Source: Candidatus Woesearchaeota archaeon (GTDB lineage Archaea > Nanobdellota > Nanobdellia > SCGC-AAA011-G17 > UBA489). From it: a stretch of DNA of 21,047 nt. How positions within the stretch are numbered: position 1 is the stretch's first letter; every line of letters begins with the position of its first letter. This document shows positions 13,706 to 20,552 of the stretch, one piece after another. The stretch covers positions 1 through 21,047 of the forward strand of contig JABIPM010000029.1 of the NCBI GenBank assembly GCA_018658955.1, given 5' to 3'. A model generated the notes under the pieces. It ran no database searches. It had not been told where the DNA came from and saw only the letters and a program-made list of their open reading frames with translations. Position numbers and translations under genes: made by a program.

Positions 13706-14824
13706 ATGTTTAAATTTTTGAAAGATAAGGTAAAGAAAGCAATTAGTAAAATTAATGATAAAGTAGAAAATGAGCTTCCAGACGAAGAAGTAGAAATTGT
13801 TGAAGAAATTGTTGAAAAAGAAGAAAAGAAAGAAGAAAAGAAAGAAGAAAAGAAAGAAGAAAAGAAAGAAGAAAAGAAAGAAGAAAAGAAAGAAGAATTA
13901 GAAACTAAAGCTGTAGGTATTGAAGAAGTAGAAGAAGTTAGGGCAAAAGGTTTATTTGGCAAGATTAAACAAAAAATAAATACTAAAAATATCTCTAGTG
14001 AAAAATTTGATGAACTTTTTGAAGAATTAGAAATTGCACTTTTAGAAAATAATGTGGCGCTTGAAGTTATTGATAAAATTAAAAATGATTTGAAAGAAGA
14101 ATTAGTAGATAAACCAATTAAAAGAAAAGAAATAGAATCAAAAATTCTTAAAAGTTTAAAACAAAGTATTACTAATCTATTTGAAGTAGATTCAATCGAT
14201 ATTATTGATAAAATTAAAAATAAAAAAGATGAACCATATGTAGTTTGTTTTGTTGGAGTAAATGGTTCTGGTAAAACTACTTCAATTGCAAAACTTGCAA
14301 ATCATCTTAAGAAAAATGGATTAAGTGTTTTACTTGTTGCAGGAGATACTTGGAGGGCCGCAAGTATTCAACAATTAGAAGAACATGGAACAAATTTAGG
14401 TATTAGAGTAATCAAACATAATTATGGTAGCGATCCTGCTGCAGTTGCATTTGACGGAATTAAAGCGGCAAAAGCAAATAATGTTGATGTGGTTTTAATT
14501 GATACTGCTGGAAGACAACATAGCAATAAAGATTTAATGAGAGAACTTGAAAAGATAGTAAGGGTATCTACTCCTGATCTTAACATCTTTGTGGGTGAAA
14601 GCACTACGGGGAATGATTGTGTATTACAGGCACAGCAATTTGGAGATACTGTTGAGTTAGATGGTGTGATTTTAACAAAATCAGATGTAGATGAAAAAGG
14701 TGGTGCAGCAATATCTATAGGGTATGTTACTGGGAAACCTATTTTATTTTTGGGAACAGGACAAGAATATGAAGATTTTGAAGAATTTAATGCAGATAAG
14801 TTTTTGAAGTTCTTAGATATTTAA
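13706..14824 (+). CDS. ftsY: Signal recognition particle receptor FtsY
   Basis: The GTPase receptor that docks SRP-ribosome-nascent chain complexes at the membrane. In 372 residues, a basic, amphipathic start (MFKFLKDKVKKAISKI) and an acidic/basic A region (about 20-75) precede the N helical bundle (about 80-165) and the G domain. GVNGSGKTTS at 184-193 is the P-loop, with the FtsY-typical Asn. GDTWRAASIQQLEEH at 213-227, DTAGR at 266-270, TKSD at 324-327 and the closing GTGQEYEDFEEFNADKFL are as expected. The A region contains six EEKK units. The gene has its own leaderless-type promoter and a T-rich stretch after the stop. SRP54 lies 3.3 kb downstream, past four secreted-protein genes. Confidence 0.97.
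   Translation: MFKFLKDKVKKAISKINDKVENELPDEEVEIVEEIVEKEEKKEEKKEEKKEEKKEEKKEEKKEELETKAVGIEEVEEVRAKGLFGKIKQKINTKNISSEKFDELFEELEIALLENNVALEVIDKIKNDLKEELVDKPIKRKEIESKILKSLKQSITNLFEVDSIDIIDKIKNKKDEPYVVCFVGVNGSGKTTSIAKLANHLKKNGLSVLLVAGDTWRAASIQQLEEHGTNLGIRVIKHNYGSDPAAVAFDGIKAAKANNVDVVLIDTAGRQHSNKDLMRELEKIVRVSTPDLNIFVGESTTGNDCVLQAQQFGDTVELDGVILTKSDVDEKGGAAISIGYVTGKPILFLGTGQEYEDFEEFNADKFLKFLDI
13820..13891 (+). repeat. 12-bp tandem repeat encoding (EEKK)6
   Basis: GAAGAAAAGAAA is repeated six times without a change, encoding residues 39-62 of FtsY. It lies in the charged A region, which in other FtsY proteins is variable in length and contacts membrane lipid or translocon. Confidence 0.92.
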
Positions 14825-14836
14825 TTTTTTTGTTTT
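14825..14836 (+). terminator. T-rich stretch after FtsY
   Basis: Seven T, one G and four T directly follow the FtsY stop codon, fitting archaeal oligo-T termination. The next promoter begins only a few bases later. Confidence 0.4.
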
Positions 14837-14842
14837 AAAAAG

Positions 14843-14851
14843 GTTTAAATA
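14843..14851 (+). promoter_or_regulatory. TATA box of the 14874 gene
   Basis: GTTTAAATA centred at 14847 lies 27 bases before the ATG at 14874. Confidence 0.5.
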
Positions 14852-14873
14852 TGTATAACTTTCTTTTATTATT

Positions 14874-15911
14874 ATGGTGAGAAAAAAGAGTGTGAATCAT
14901 AGAAAGAGTACTAGTTCTAAACATGTTAAAAAATCTAAGCCGGTTGTTAAAAAAGTTAAAAAACATATTGAACCTCACCATCCAGATTTCGTACATAGTA
15001 GGTTTGTTAAATTTTTAATGTACACAATATTATTTTTAGTTTTGGCTTTAGCGTTGCTGGTGTTTTTTTCACCAAGTTTAGTTCAATATGAGGCTCCCGT
15101 CGGAGAAGAAATTGTAGAAGTAGATTCTTTTTTGAAAATGAATGGTGCAGTTTGTACATGGGAATCTGATTCTTTTAGTGTTTGTGCAAATGTAAATTGG
15201 GATGGTGCAAATAATGATTATCTTAAATGTGGATTTGGCGGAGAAGTTGATGATAGAAGAATGATTTCAAGTCCCGTTACTTGTTGTGGAAATGTGGGGG
15301 ATGAATCAGGAATCAAATTAGTTAGATCTTTTTTACACAATGAAGCTGGAGAAATATATGCGGATGATAGTTTAACTGTTGAATGTAAAGGAAAACCTAA
15401 GAAACAAGTTACCGCACCTTTGCCTTCTTTAACAACTACTTATCAAAAAAGTTTTTGGTTTATAGCTAAAACGGAAGGAATATCTTCTAGTTCAACTGAT
15501 TCAGAATATATTGATTTTCCTGGAAGAGTAAAGAGTTGTGAAGTTGTTGGTAAGTGGGTAACTCAGGAAAGAAATGGCGGAGATAGACAAACAGACTATT
15601 GCGGTGGTGCTGAAGGCGTATTTTATGGTGCTGGAGACTTATTTGAACAGAATGTATTTAGTGATCCTGGAAACTTTTGGTGGGCGGGACAAAATAAAAG
15701 ATTCTTTGATCCAGAAGGTGAATTACATCAAGGTGAAGGAATCTTTGCATACCTTTGTGATGAACAATACATTTCAGGTCCAAGACATTATGTTAAAGGG
15801 AAATTTACTGGATTTCAAACAGAACAATTAAGATTGGATTGGGAATATTTTAGTAATTATCCAAAACCTAAAGTTGATGTATTTATTGATTTGAAGTGTC
15901 AAATCTATTAA
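14874..15911 (+). CDS. Signal-anchor protein with Cys-rich ectodomain and basic tail
   Basis: Unrecognised 345-residue protein. The first 45 residues are strongly basic and His-containing (VKKSKPVVKKVKKHIEPHH) and must be cytoplasmic. A TM helix lies at about 46-66. The rest is outside and has ten cysteines, including VTCCGN at 136-140, probably forming disulfides, and several Trp/Gly-rich stretches. No enzyme motif is recognised. The basic tail could touch nucleic acid, ribosome or lipid head groups; nothing in the sequence decides between them. It has its own leaderless promoter and heads a run of four anchored or secreted proteins between FtsY and SRP54. Confidence 0.8.
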   Translation: MVRKKSVNHRKSTSSKHVKKSKPVVKKVKKHIEPHHPDFVHSRFVKFLMYTILFLVLALALLVFFSPSLVQYEAPVGEEIVEVDSFLKMNGAVCTWESDSFSVCANVNWDGANNDYLKCGFGGEVDDRRMISSPVTCCGNVGDESGIKLVRSFLHNEAGEIYADDSLTVECKGKPKKQVTAPLPSLTTTYQKSFWFIAKTEGISSSSTDSEYIDFPGRVKSCEVVGKWVTQERNGGDRQTDYCGGAEGVFYGAGDLFEQNVFSDPGNFWWAGQNKRFFDPEGELHQGEGIFAYLCDEQYISGPRHYVKGKFTGFQTEQLRLDWEYFSNYPKPKVDVFIDLKCQIY

Positions 15912-15928
15912 ATTGCTTTCAAAGAAAG

Positions 15929-15969
15929 GTTTATAAGTTTAGAATTGCTTGAGGAATTAAGGGAGAGGT
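15929..15969 (+). promoter_or_regulatory. TATA box and RBS of the 15973 gene
   Basis: GTTTATAAG (15929-15937) predicts a start near 15959. GGAGAGGT (15962-15969) then provides a strong Shine-Dalgarno four bases before the ATG at 15973, so this gene has a short leader unlike its neighbours. Confidence 0.5.
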
Positions 15970-15972
15970 ATT

Positions 15973-16683
15973 ATGAAAGAACACACTATTTTTGCAACGG
16001 TATTTTTGATACTTGTTGTTGGATTCGTATCATTTAATGTTGGCGGAGCTACTGGTGAAGTTTTTGAAGATAGACAATGGAGAGCTACTTTCGCAGATTC
16101 ACAATATACTGGCCCTGTAACTACCGGTGGACATTCTGCTAGAGAATTTGAATCTACAAACTTAGTTGCAAATATTCCTGAAACTGGTTATTCAGATAGC
16201 TATGGAAGAACTGAAGGTGTGGTTCTTGGGGAAAGGCCTATGGCAATTTATGGTGCAGATACTTGGAATTGGAAAAATATTTATTCCGGTATCGTTGATA
16301 CAGAATTAGATTATTCCACCTTTAGAAATTGTATACTTCAAGCAACTTCGAGTAGAAACCAAGTTTCTATTGAAGAAGGAAATTATAAATTGACAAATCA
16401 AAAAATGACTAAATATTGTCCAGATGCTAGTGAACTAGATATAGATAAAGACGGAATTCTTTCAGTTACAAGAGATAACAAGGCATACAAGGCTCTTCAA
16501 AGAGGCATGTTTACAGAAGGATGGGGTGCAATAACTTCAGGTAAGTTGCTATGTAGCAGAGTTGGAGAGACTTACAAAGTAGGTGGAAGATTGGGAACTT
16601 GCATGGAAACAGAAAATACTCCTTGGTCTCCAAATACCTACTACTCTAAAAATAAAAGAATAGGCGTGTTTGAGTACATTTGA
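15973..16683 (+). CDS. Secreted protein, four cysteines
   Basis: Unrecognised 236-residue protein with an N-terminal hydrophobic signal (TIFATVFLILVVGFVSFNVG, about 5-24), then a soluble domain rich in Tyr, Trp, Thr and Gly. Four cysteines (RNCIL, KYCPD, LLCSR, GTCME) lie in the C-terminal half and could form two disulfides. DIDKDGILSV resembles a calcium-binding loop but is a single short match. Position 5 of the mature part and the signal region do not match the class III pilin pattern, so this looks like an ordinary signal peptide or N-terminal anchor. It is the second gene of the group between FtsY and SRP54. Confidence 0.78.
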   Translation: MKEHTIFATVFLILVVGFVSFNVGGATGEVFEDRQWRATFADSQYTGPVTTGGHSAREFESTNLVANIPETGYSDSYGRTEGVVLGERPMAIYGADTWNWKNIYSGIVDTELDYSTFRNCILQATSSRNQVSIEEGNYKLTNQKMTKYCPDASELDIDKDGILSVTRDNKAYKALQRGMFTEGWGAITSGKLLCSRVGETYKVGGRLGTCMETENTPWSPNTYYSKNKRIGVFEYI

Positions 16684-16707
16684 TTTTTAATTAATCCAAT
16701 GGAAAGT

Positions 16708-16716
16708 TTTATTAAT
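16708..16716 (+). promoter_or_regulatory. TATA-like box of the 16739 gene
   Basis: TTTATTAAT centred at 16712 is 27 bases before the ATG at 16739; GGTGG (16729-16733) lies between them as a close RBS. Confidence 0.4.
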
Positions 16717-16738
16717 TAACTATCTACTGGTGGTAACT

Positions 16739-17395
16739 ATGGTAACCCTTAATGAGTCCACAAAAAAGATACTATTATTCTTAGCATTGGCTTTGTGTTT
16801 ATATTTTCTTGTTTTATCATTTACTGCATTTTTTGGAGATGAATCTGAAGAAGAGTTTAATCTAACTTTGGATGAAAATGGGTTGGACGATTTAATTGAG
16901 AATGTCGAGGAAGGATTAGAGGGAGACTTTTTAATTTTAGAAAAAATTGTTGAATTAAATGGGGCTAAAATAGATTATATTCAAAAAGGAAGTATGAAAA
17001 TTAGTTTAGATAGGATCTATATCGATGAAGAAGATGATACATTATATTTTGACGTGATCGGAGAAGATATGTTCCTGAATGAAGAAGATAGTAAGGAATT
17101 AGGTAATTTCTTTTTTAGGAGTCCTTTTTCATGGACTGCACATTTACAATACTTTAGGGGAGATTCACATCAATTACTAATATGTGATTATTCTGCAGAT
17201 GGAAGATTTTGGAATACTACTTACTGCATTAATTTAGATGAGTTGGAAGATAATTATTTTGGACAAATTATTAGATTTGTTTATACTGATAATTCTGCTG
17301 CAGATATTGCAGAACTTACACCCATAACATTGATGAAACAACGAAGGACATTCGTTTATGAGATTTCAATACCTCAAGACTTTTATAATAATTAA
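16739..17395 (+). CDS. Signal-anchor protein, acidic ectodomain
   Basis: Unrecognised 218-residue protein. The ATG at 16739 is preferred over an in-frame GTG at 16730, which overlaps the likely RBS. After a short N-terminus comes a TM helix at about 10-31 (ILLFLALALCLYFLVLSF). The acidic ectodomain begins FGDESEEEFNLTLDENG and contains SPFSWTAHLQYFRGD and two cysteines (LLICDYS, TTYCINL) likely to pair. The gene ends 14 bases before the class III signal protein at 17410, so the two are co-transcribed. Its size and single N-terminal helix would suit a pilus-associated accessory protein, but no family signature supports that. Confidence 0.78.
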   Translation: MVTLNESTKKILLFLALALCLYFLVLSFTAFFGDESEEEFNLTLDENGLDDLIENVEEGLEGDFLILEKIVELNGAKIDYIQKGSMKISLDRIYIDEEDDTLYFDVIGEDMFLNEEDSKELGNFFFRSPFSWTAHLQYFRGDSHQLLICDYSADGRFWNTTYCINLDELEDNYFGQIIRFVYTDNSAADIAELTPITLMKQRRTFVYEISIPQDFYNN

Positions 17396-17400
17396 GAGGT
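17395..17400 (+). promoter_or_regulatory. RBS AGAGGT of the pilin-like gene
   Basis: AGAGGT begins with the last base of the upstream stop codon and lies nine bases before the ATG at 17410. Confidence 0.5.
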
Positions 17401-17409
17401 TTATTCTTT

Positions 17410-18102
17410 ATGTCAAAAAGAGGACAATCCCTACTTGAAAGTTTTATGTTATTAATCTTAGTAATTGGTGCAGTTATGCCTATATTATTTTTTTCTGCAG
17501 ATAGACTTGGAGATTCATTTAGAATTAGTCAAGCAGAAGATTCTTTGAACAATGTGGCAATAACTGCAAGAGCAGTTAGTTCCTTGGGCGAGGGAAATTC
17601 AGATGTTTCTATAATTTCTATTCCAGAAGGTGTTACTGATTTTTATGTGGATTATGGCACTTTAGTTTTTATGGTTAACAATGAAGAAATAAAGGTTAAA
17701 TTGGGCGGAGAAATTGTTGGAAAATTACCTACTGTTGCAGGAATTCATTCTTTACAAGTTAGGGCATTGCCTAAGGGAAAAATAAAACTTGGAGATGGGC
17801 CATATGTTTCTTCCTTAGAAAACTCATGTATTTTTTATGAGGGCCCTTTTGGAAATAATAACATTGAAACTGATATTTACGGTACTGATTTTGATAATGT
17901 GGAAGAGATTTATTCTAACGGTGTTTTAATGGAGGATCTAAATATAATCGATAGGGTTCAAGATACTGAAATCGAGTTAACAATTAGGGAAAGAGACTTT
18001 CCTGGAAGTCCGGAAGGTGTTATTTATTCTCTGGCTTTTGGAGATTCTAATGGATATATTTCTAATTCCTTTGATTTGACGGTTAAAACGACTTTTTGTT
18101 GA
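17410..18102 (+). CDS. Type IV pilin-like protein (class III signal peptide)
   Basis: A 230-residue protein with a nearly ideal archaeal class III signal: MSKRGQSLLESFMLLILVIG. Cleavage after Gly5 by a FlaK/PibD/EppA-type peptidase would leave Gln at +1, Glu at +5 and Leu at +9, the positions conserved in archaeal pilins and pilin-like adhesins. The hydrophobic helix (about 9-29) would form the fibre core or anchor. The remaining 200 residues form a beta-rich head with Cys in SSLENSCIFYEGPFG and a terminal TTFC that could pair. Archaeal major pilins are usually shorter, so this may be a minor or tip pilin or a pseudopilin. No pilus ATPase, platform or peptidase gene lies in the window. Confidence 0.82.
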   Translation: MSKRGQSLLESFMLLILVIGAVMPILFFSADRLGDSFRISQAEDSLNNVAITARAVSSLGEGNSDVSIISIPEGVTDFYVDYGTLVFMVNNEEIKVKLGGEIVGKLPTVAGIHSLQVRALPKGKIKLGDGPYVSSLENSCIFYEGPFGNNNIETDIYGTDFDNVEEIYSNGVLMEDLNIIDRVQDTEIELTIRERDFPGSPEGVIYSLAFGDSNGYISNSFDLTVKTTFC

Positions 18103-18122
18103 ATATTCTATTTACGGGTAAT

Positions 18123-18131
18123 TTTATAAAT
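18123..18131 (+). promoter_or_regulatory. TATA box, leaderless promoter of SRP54 gene
   Basis: TTTATAAAT centred at 18127 lies exactly 26 bases before the ATG at 18153. Confidence 0.6.
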
Positions 18132-18152
18132 CTGGTTTTATGCCATTAGGAT

Positions 18153-19511
18153 ATGGTATTAGACAATCTCGGCGGAGCACTGAAAGAAGTATTTAGGAAG
18201 ATTACTGGATCTACATATATTAGTGAACGCCTTATTACTGAGATTGTGAAGGAGATTCAAAGAGCATTATTAGGTGCTGATGTAAATGTTAAACTCGTAT
18301 TGGATTTGACTAAAAAAATTAAAACTAGATCTTTAGATGAAAAACCTCCTTCCGGTGTAAATGCTAAGGAACATGTTGTAAAAATTGTATATGAAGAATT
18401 AGTTGAGTTCTTTGGAAAAGAAAAACAAGGTATTGAAGTTGTAAAGAAAAAAGGAACACCTTTCAAAATTATGAATGTTGGACTTTTTGGAGCGGGAAAA
18501 ACAACAACTATTGGGAAATTAGCAAAATATTATTCTAATCGTGGAAATAAAGTTGCAGTTGTTGGATTAGATGTACATAGGCCTGCTGCACATACCCAAT
18601 TAAAACAAATAGCAGATTCATTGAAAATTGATTCGTTTACTAATGGAAAAATAAAAGATCCTGTAAAGCTATGGAAAACTTTTGAAAAAGATTTGAAAGA
18701 GTACGATCTAGTTATTGTTGATACTGCTGGAAGAGATGCATTAAGTAAAGACTTAGTAAAAGAAATTGAAGATGTTTCTAAAGTTGTAAATCCTGATGAA
18801 ATCTTATTAGTTGTTAGTGCAGATATGGGTCAAGCAGTAAAAGATCAAGCAGAAATGTTTCACGAAGCATGTGGTGTTACAGGTGTAGTTGTGAGTAAGT
18901 TAGATGGAACTGCTAAGGGTGGTGGAAGTCTTAGTGCATGTGCAGTCACAGGTGCACCAATTAAGTTCATAGGTATTGGAGAAAGACCAGAAGATCTTGA
19001 AGTTTTTAATCCTGAGGGATTTGTTGGAAGATTATTGGGCTTGGGAGATTTAGAAGCTTTACTTGAGAAGGCTAAGGGTTCTTTAGATATGGAAAAAGCT
19101 GAAGACTTAAGTAAAAGAATGCTTAAGGGAGATTTTAATTTAGTAGATATGTATGAGCAATTAAGTGCTATGAAAAAAATGGGGCCCTTGAATAAAGTCA
19201 TGGAAATGATTCCTGGAATGGGTGGAATGAAGATGCCTAAAGGAATGTTAGAAGGGCAACAAGAGAAAATGAAAACTTGGAAATTTGTTTTAGATAGTTG
19301 CACTAAAGAAGAATTAGAAACTCCTGACATTTTAGGAAGAGAACGTGTTGAACGAATTGCTATTGGCAGTGGAAGAGAAGTTTCAGATGTGCGAGATTTG
19401 TTAAAACAGTATAAACAAACTAAAAAAATGATGAAAATGATGAAAGGTCAAAATCCTGAAAAAATGATGAAGAAATTCGGAAGTATGGCTGGCGGAAACT
19501 TCAAATTTTAA
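18153..19511 (+). CDS. srp54: Signal recognition particle protein SRP54
   Basis: The GTPase that binds signal sequences and 7S RNA and delivers ribosomes to FtsY. At 452 residues it is of normal archaeal length. The N bundle is at about 1-95, the G domain at about 100-300 and the Met-rich M domain at about 310-440. P-loop GLFGAGKTTT is at 110-119, VHRPAAHTQLKQ at 141-152, DTAGRDAL at 190-197, SKLDG at 248-252 and the linker LLGLGDLEALLEK at 294-306. In the M domain, YEQLSAMKKMGPLNKVMEMI and GRERVERIAIGSG are diagnostic. Two G-domain deviations stand out: Phe112 where SRP54/Ffh normally has Gln, and SKLD instead of TKLD. Leaderless-type promoter; monocistronic by appearance. Confidence 0.97.
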   Translation: MVLDNLGGALKEVFRKITGSTYISERLITEIVKEIQRALLGADVNVKLVLDLTKKIKTRSLDEKPPSGVNAKEHVVKIVYEELVEFFGKEKQGIEVVKKKGTPFKIMNVGLFGAGKTTTIGKLAKYYSNRGNKVAVVGLDVHRPAAHTQLKQIADSLKIDSFTNGKIKDPVKLWKTFEKDLKEYDLVIVDTAGRDALSKDLVKEIEDVSKVVNPDEILLVVSADMGQAVKDQAEMFHEACGVTGVVVSKLDGTAKGGGSLSACAVTGAPIKFIGIGERPEDLEVFNPEGFVGRLLGLGDLEALLEKAKGSLDMEKAEDLSKRMLKGDFNLVDMYEQLSAMKKMGPLNKVMEMIPGMGGMKMPKGMLEGQQEKMKTWKFVLDSCTKEELETPDILGRERVERIAIGSGREVSDVRDLLKQYKQTKKMMKMMKGQNPEKMMKKFGSMAGGNFKF

Positions 19512-19522
19512 ATTATATTTTT

Positions 19523-19574
19523 GTTTATAATAATCCTTATTAAGTAATTTTTATTCTTTAGTTTTAGAGGTGAT
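19523..19574 (+). promoter_or_regulatory. TATA box and strong RBS of the small zinc protein
   Basis: GTTTATAAT (19523-19531) predicts initiation near 19553. AGAGGTGAT (19566-19574) is the most complete Shine-Dalgarno in the window, four bases before the ATG at 19579. Confidence 0.55.
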
Positions 19575-19578
19575 AGTG

Positions 19579-19680
19579 ATGAATCTTAAATGTGAAAAAT
19601 GTGGAAAAGAATCGTCTTCTCTTGATGAGACTTCTGTTTTATTAGGGGATTATTTTTGTGAAGAGTGCAGAAGTGATTGA
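19579..19680 (+). CDS. 33-residue zinc-ribbon protein
   Basis: A very short gene starting MNLKCEKCGKESSSLDE and ending FCEECRSD. Two CxxC knuckles (Cys5/Cys8 and Cys27/Cys30) 18 residues apart make a minimal zinc ribbon. The promoter and near-perfect Shine-Dalgarno argue strongly that it is translated. Short stand-alone CxxC proteins of this kind are common in archaea but mostly uncharacterised, so I give no function. Its stop codon lies 41 bases before the Bud32 start, and the Bud32 promoter lies just downstream, so the two may be co-expressed without being coupled. Confidence 0.78.
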   Translation: MNLKCEKCGKESSSLDETSVLLGDYFCEECRSD

Positions 19681-19692
19681 TTTTCAATAAAA

Positions 19693-19701
19693 TTTTTAAA
19701 T
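19693..19701 (+). promoter_or_regulatory. TATA box, leaderless promoter of Bud32
   Basis: TTTTTAAAT centred at 19697 lies 25 bases before the ATG at 19722 and supports that codon over the upstream ATG at 19710. Confidence 0.5.
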
Positions 19702-19721
19702 TGGACTATATGTATCAGAGT

Positions 19722-20339
19722 ATGAAACTAATTGGAAATGGTGCGGAAGCTAATATCTATTTAGATGGAAAAAATAATCGAGTAATTAAACGAAGAGTGC
19801 AGAAAACCTATCGTATTTCTGAAATTGATGCTAAAATGAGGGTTCACAGGACTAGACGTGAAGCTAAAATTCTAAAAAAATTAGAAGGGATTTGCCCATT
19901 ACTTATTGATGTAGATGAGAAAAATGGAGAGATTATCATGGAGTATTTAGAAGGGTCGATGGTAAAAGACGTTGTAGACGATTTTTCAAAAGATAAACGT
20001 GCAGAATTGATGAATTCTATTGGATCCATTGTGGGAAAGATGCATACTAGAGATGTTGCTCATGCAGATTTGACTACTTCAAATATGATTTTTTTAAATG
20101 GGAAAGTAAAACTCATTGATTTTGGATTATCTTTTGTTACTGACAAGGTCGAGCATATGGCTGTAGATATTCACCTGTTTAGACAAGCTCTTGAGAGTAA
20201 ACATCACCTGTATTTTGAGATGTTGTATGATAATTTTCTAAAGGGATATTCTTCTGGAAATTCAAATGCTTCTGAAGTTTTTGAAAGATTGAAAAAAGTA
20301 GAGAGGAGAGGAAGATATAAGCGAAAAGGTGAAATATAG
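19722..20339 (+). CDS. bud32: Bud32, KEOPS complex kinase/ATPase
   Basis: Small atypical RIO-like kinase of the KEOPS complex, in which it supports Kae1 in making the t6A37 modification of tRNAs that read ANN codons. From the ATG at 19722 it has 205 residues, the normal stand-alone size. MKLIGNGAEANIY at 1-13 is the reduced Gly-rich loop, VIKRR carries the ATP-binding Lys, and MEYLEG is the hinge. HADLTTSNMIF holds the catalytic Asp and Asn, KLIDFGLSF the metal-binding DFG, and the C-terminal VERRGRYKRKGEI is the basic tail typical of Bud32. Many archaea fuse it to Kae1; here it is separate and Kae1 is not in the window. An ATG at 19710 would add four residues. Confidence 0.95.
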   Translation: MKLIGNGAEANIYLDGKNNRVIKRRVQKTYRISEIDAKMRVHRTRREAKILKKLEGICPLLIDVDEKNGEIIMEYLEGSMVKDVVDDFSKDKRAELMNSIGSIVGKMHTRDVAHADLTTSNMIFLNGKVKLIDFGLSFVTDKVEHMAVDIHLFRQALESKHHLYFEMLYDNFLKGYSSGNSNASEVFERLKKVERRGRYKRKGEI

Positions 20340-20343
20340 CAAA

Positions 20344-20352
20344 TTATATAAA
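20344..20352 (+). promoter_or_regulatory. TATA box of tRNA-Gln
   Basis: TTATATAAA centred at 20348 is 30 bases before the first base of the tRNA. Confidence 0.5.
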
Positions 20353-20377
20353 CGCTTTTTCTGATTGAGATTTAAAT

Positions 20378-20450
20378 AGCCCTGTAGTGTAGTGGTCTAG
20401 CATAGGGGATTTTGGGTCCCTTGACCCAGGTTCAAATCCTGGCAGGGCTA
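20378..20450 (+). tRNA. tRNA-Gln, anticodon TTG
   Basis: A 73-base cloverleaf without intron. The acceptor stem AGCCCTG (20378-20384) pairs with CAGGGCT (20443-20449), discriminator A at 20450. The D arm lies at 20387-20403 with GTG/CAT pairing. Anticodon stem GGGGA (20405-20409) pairs with TCCCT (20417-20421), with a terminal G-T. The seven-base loop TTTTGGG puts TTG at 20412-20414, reading CAA. T stem CCAGG (20426-20430) pairs with CCTGG (20438-20442) around TTCAAAT. The 3' CCA is not encoded and must be added by a nucleotidyltransferase. In archaea this tRNA is normally charged with Glu and then amidated by GatDE. Confidence 0.96.
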
Positions 20451-20468
20451 GTTATTATCATGAAAAGT

Positions 20469-20477
20469 CTTATAAAC
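20469..20477 (+). promoter_or_regulatory. Probable TATA box of the S15 gene
   Basis: CTTATAAAC centred at 20473 predicts initiation near 20499, about 74 bases before the S15 ATG. It is the best TATA match in the gap 20451-20572. Confidence 0.4.
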
Positions 20478-20534
20478 TCAATTTGACTTTCTCGATTAAG
20501 CATTAAAGGGTATGTGAGTGAAAACTTGTGTATG

Positions 20535-20552
20535 CCAGAAATGATTTTCTGG
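20535..20552 (+). other. Perfect hairpin in the S15 leader
   Basis: CCAGAAA, loop TGAT, TTTCTGG: seven base pairs with a four-base loop, ending 20 bases before the S15 ATG. It is not followed by a T-run, so it is not an obvious terminator. A regulatory role in the S15 mRNA is possible but unproven. Confidence 0.5.

Noticed and set aside
13820..13891. CRISPR-like or regulatory DNA repeat
   Set aside because: Units are contiguous without spacers and stay in frame as EEKK; it is a coding minisatellite.
13699..13962. Leftward frame rich in Ser/Phe opposite the FtsY A region
   Set aside because: It is the reverse reading of the EEKK repeat; the FtsY frame is certain.
15574..15831. Second rightward frame inside the 14874-15911 gene
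   Set aside because: Entirely inside the larger frame, lacks an RBS and shows no recognisable features.
18860..19330. Leftward 156-codon frame opposite SRP54
   Set aside because: Lies fully within the conserved SRP54 G and M domains, has no promoter or RBS, and its composition is typical of an antisense shadow.
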